Of a DNA stretch of 7,417 bases, positions 6,225 to 7,417 are shown piece after piece. How positions within the stretch are numbered: position 1 is the first letter of the stretch; every line of letters starts with the position of its first letter. Where the stretch lies: the NCBI GenBank assembly GCA_023433985.1, contig JAEYTN010000283.1:1-7417 (forward strand), written 5' to 3'. The position numbers and the translations under genes were made by a program. Source of the DNA: Pseudomonadota bacterium (lineage in GTDB: Bacteria; Pseudomonadota; Alphaproteobacteria; Rhizobiales; Devosiaceae). The notes under the pieces are model-generated. The model did no database searches. It was not told the origin of the DNA and was given only the letters and a program-made list of their open reading frames with translations.

Positions 6225-6487
6225 TTGAGCCTGGGGACGAGTTTTGCCACCCTTTTCCTGCCCGCTGCCATCAGCGAGTAGAGCGGTTCGCCATTGCGCG
6301 GCTCGTCGACGACCAGCCAGCCGCCACGGATACGCTCGGAACACGCCTCGTGCAGGCGCCCCCCGCTATAGTTCAGAGCCGACTGCACCTCCGAGAACGC
6401 AACATTCTGGTACAATCTAAGTCTCTGTCGCGAAATGAATAAGATAACAGCAACCGCGTCGGTCGACAGGTCGATGTTCCTGCGCAT
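6221..6487 (-). CDS. small winged-helix-like DNA-binding protein (hypothetical)
   Basis: An 88-residue basic protein. The predicted order is a long helix (STDAVAVILFISRQRLRL, residues 8-25), a helix-turn-helix (AFSEVQSALNYSGGRLHEACSERIRGG), a two-strand wing (WLVVDEPRNGEPLYSLM) and a C-terminal helix (AAGRKRVAKLV). This resembles a minimal MarR/PadR-type winged helix, but I cannot name a family. ATG at 6487 is chosen because GGAGG lies 5 bp upstream; ATG at 6499 and TTG at 6511 are in frame without a good site. Codon use is unusual for the window (TTA, TTG, AGA twice, AGG) and the first half of the gene is comparatively AT-rich, which suggests horizontal acquisition. It lies upstream of and in line with the aldo/keto reductase gene and could regulate it or itself. 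Confidence 0.65.
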   Translation of the reverse strand: MRRNIDLSTDAVAVILFISRQRLRLYQNVAFSEVQSALNYSGGRLHEACSERIRGGWLVVDEPRNGEPLYSLMAAGRKRVAKLVPRLN

Positions 6488-6497
6488 GTATCCCTCC
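6488..6497 (-). promoter_or_regulatory. ribosome-binding site deciding the winged-helix gene start
   Basis: On the minus strand GGAGG (6497-6493) followed by a 5-bp spacer leads into ATG at 6487. The other in-frame starts, 12 and 24 bp upstream, have no comparable motif. A TATAAA element at 6524-6519 (minus strand) could serve as a -10 box about 30 bp further upstream, but I see no matching -35 box. Confidence 0.45.
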
Positions 6498-6563
6498 ATG
6501 CCCAGCTCCAACGAGGTGTTTATAGCATCGTCCGGAACGTAATTCGAGGGGCGAGGAGGATGA

Positions 6564-6598
6564 ACAGTCTATCTGGGGAAACCCGCCCGACAGACTGT
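6564..6598. repeat. inverted repeat ACAGTCT / AGACTGT
   Basis: Two perfect 7-bp arms (6564-6570 and 6592-6598) flank a 21-bp spacer that itself contains GGG-AAA-CCC (6576-6584). It lies between the ABC-F stop and the winged-helix start. As RNA it could form a stem with an inner mini-hairpin. As DNA it could be a two-half-site operator for the small winged-helix protein. No T-tract follows on either strand, so it does not look like a standard intrinsic terminator. Confidence 0.35.
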
Positions 6599-6606
6599 GC
6601 CCCGCC

Positions 6607-6624
6607 GGCAGCTTTGGAGCCGCC
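6607..6624 (-). repeat. short hairpin directly after the ABC-F stop codon
   Basis: On the minus strand GGCGGCT, a CCAA loop and AGCTGCC form a 7-bp stem in RNA with one G-U pair, beginning at the base after the stop. The following bases are GGCGGGG, not a U-run, so rho-independent termination is doubtful. It may instead protect the 3' end of the ABC-F transcript. Confidence 0.3.
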
Positions 6625-7417
6625 TCAGCTGCGCAGGCCCGGCGCCTCGCGGCCGGTCGACAGCACATACTCGTCGTAGCCGCCGCCGAAGGTGTGGATG
6701 CCCTCGGGCGTGAGTTCGAGCACACGGTTCGACAGCGCCGCGAGAAAGTGACGGTCGTGCGAGACGAAGAGCATGGTGCCCTCGTACTGCGCGAGCGCCG
6801 CGATCAGCATCTGCTTGGTGGCGATGTCGAGGTGGTTGGTCGGCTCGTCGAGGACCAGCAGGTTCGGCGGATCGAACAGCAGCAGCGCCATGACGACGCG
6901 CGCCTTTTCGCCGCCCGAGAGCACCTTGCACTTCTTGTCGATGTCATCGCCCGGAAAACCGAAGCAGCCCGCGAGGGCGCGGAGCGGCGCCTGGTTGGCC
7001 TGCGGGAACGCGTCCTGCAGGGTCTCGAACACGGTGCGATCGGGATCGAGGAGGTCCATGGCGTGTTGGGCGAAATAGCCCATCCTGACGCTGGGACCGC
7101 GATTGACGATGCCGGCATCGGGGTCGGCCGCCCCCGCGACAAGCTTCAGGAGCGTCGACTTGCCGGCGCCGTTGACGCCCATGATGCACCAGCGTTCCTG
7201 CCGACGGATGTGGAAATCGAAGCCGTCATAGATCGACCGCGAGCCGTAGCGCTTCGACACCTGCTTGAGCATCACCACGTCTTCGCCGGAGCGGGGTGCG
7301 GGGCGGAACTCGAAGTTGACCGTCTGGCGGCGCTTGGGCGGCTCGACGCGGTCGATCTTGTCCAGTTTCTTCACGCGGCTCTGAACCTGCGCGGCATGGC
7401 TGGCGCGGGCCTTGAAG
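6625..7417 (-). CDS. ABC-F family ATPase, C-terminal part (runs off the window)
   Basis: About 264 residues are visible, with the N-terminal half beyond the right edge. The first visible residues (FKARASHAAQVQSRVKKLDKI) are the end of the charged inter-domain linker that in ABC-F proteins reaches toward the ribosomal tRNA site. The second ATPase domain is complete. Walker A GVNGAGKST is at visible residues 80-88, with the signature LSGGEKARV, Walker B LLVLDEPTNHLD and the SHDRHF switch histidine following. No membrane segments are seen, as expected for ABC-F, which acts on stalled or antibiotic-bound ribosomes and is not a transporter. The protein ends soon after the domain (YDEYVLSTGREAPGLRS) with no long Uup-type coiled-coil tail, favouring a YheS/YbiT/YkpA-like subgroup over Uup. 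The GTG at 7374 is internal, not a start. Whether it confers drug resistance cannot be told. Confidence 0.92.
   Translation of the reverse strand, partial: FKARASHAAQVQSRVKKLDKIDRVEPPKRRQTVNFEFRPAPRSGEDVVMLKQVSKRYGSRSIYDGFDFHIRRQERWCIMGVNGAGKSTLLKLVAGAADPDAGIVNRGPSVRMGYFAQHAMDLLDPDRTVFETLQDAFPQANQAPLRALAGCFGFPGDDIDKKCKVLSGGEKARVVMALLLFDPPNLLVLDEPTNHLDIATKQMLIAALAQYEGTMLFVSHDRHFLAALSNRVLELTPEGIHTFGGGYDEYVLSTGREAPGLRS

Noticed and set aside
6607..6624. Hairpin after the ABC-F stop as an intrinsic terminator
   Set aside because: The stem is followed by GGCGGGG, not a T-run, so I list it only as a repeat.
6417..6725. Minus-strand open frame bridging the ABC-F end and the winged-helix gene
   Set aside because: It is out of frame with both supported genes, is Ser/Arg/Ala-rich and has no ribosome-binding site.

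Overview
This is GC-rich DNA with compact, mostly overlapping or tightly abutting genes. The gene content suggests an alphaproteobacterium, most likely a sphingomonad (Sphingomonas, Novosphingobium or Erythrobacter type). That placement is an inference from GC content, the HxlR/reductase pairs and a gene set that usually travels with exosortase A. No rRNA or other marker gene is present to confirm it.

Positions 1-3949 hold a plus-strand operon: a GNAT-like acyltransferase, a stand-alone acyl carrier protein, an AMP-forming acyl-CoA/acyl-ACP ligase and a fold-III PLP-dependent decarboxylase. Each gene overlaps the next by ATGA, so the four are probably translationally coupled. The ligase and decarboxylase match what I know of the 'exosortase A system-associated' ligase and decarboxylase families, which sit in exopolysaccharide/PEP-CTERM loci. 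The exosortase and polysaccharide genes would lie upstream, outside the window. The tail of one upstream gene may be visible at 1-41, followed by an 18-bp perfect palindrome just before the first start codon. The set resembles the butirosin BtrI/BtrJ/BtrK logic (carrier protein, ligase, and decarboxylase acting on a carrier-bound amino acid). A testable idea is that this operon makes a carrier-bound decarboxylated amino-acyl group, which the GNAT-like protein then transfers.

Positions 3952-6014 hold a small redox/regulation block. An HxlR-family repressor on the minus strand ends 2 bp from the decarboxylase stop. It is divergent from a RibD-C/dihydrofolate-reductase-like oxidoreductase on the plus strand. 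That gene converges on an aldo/keto reductase on the minus strand with an intact catalytic tetrad. The divergent regulator-reductase pair is a common HxlR layout.

Positions 6066-6487 hold a short winged-helix-like protein on the minus strand, with codon use unlike its neighbours. It is followed, through a TTGA stop/start overlap, by a possible tiny exported protein. From 6625 to the right edge lies the C-terminal half of an ABC-F ATPase on the minus strand. The 137-bp gap at 6488-6624 holds two inverted repeats but no convincing terminator. No tRNA, rRNA, CRISPR array or insertion sequence was seen.
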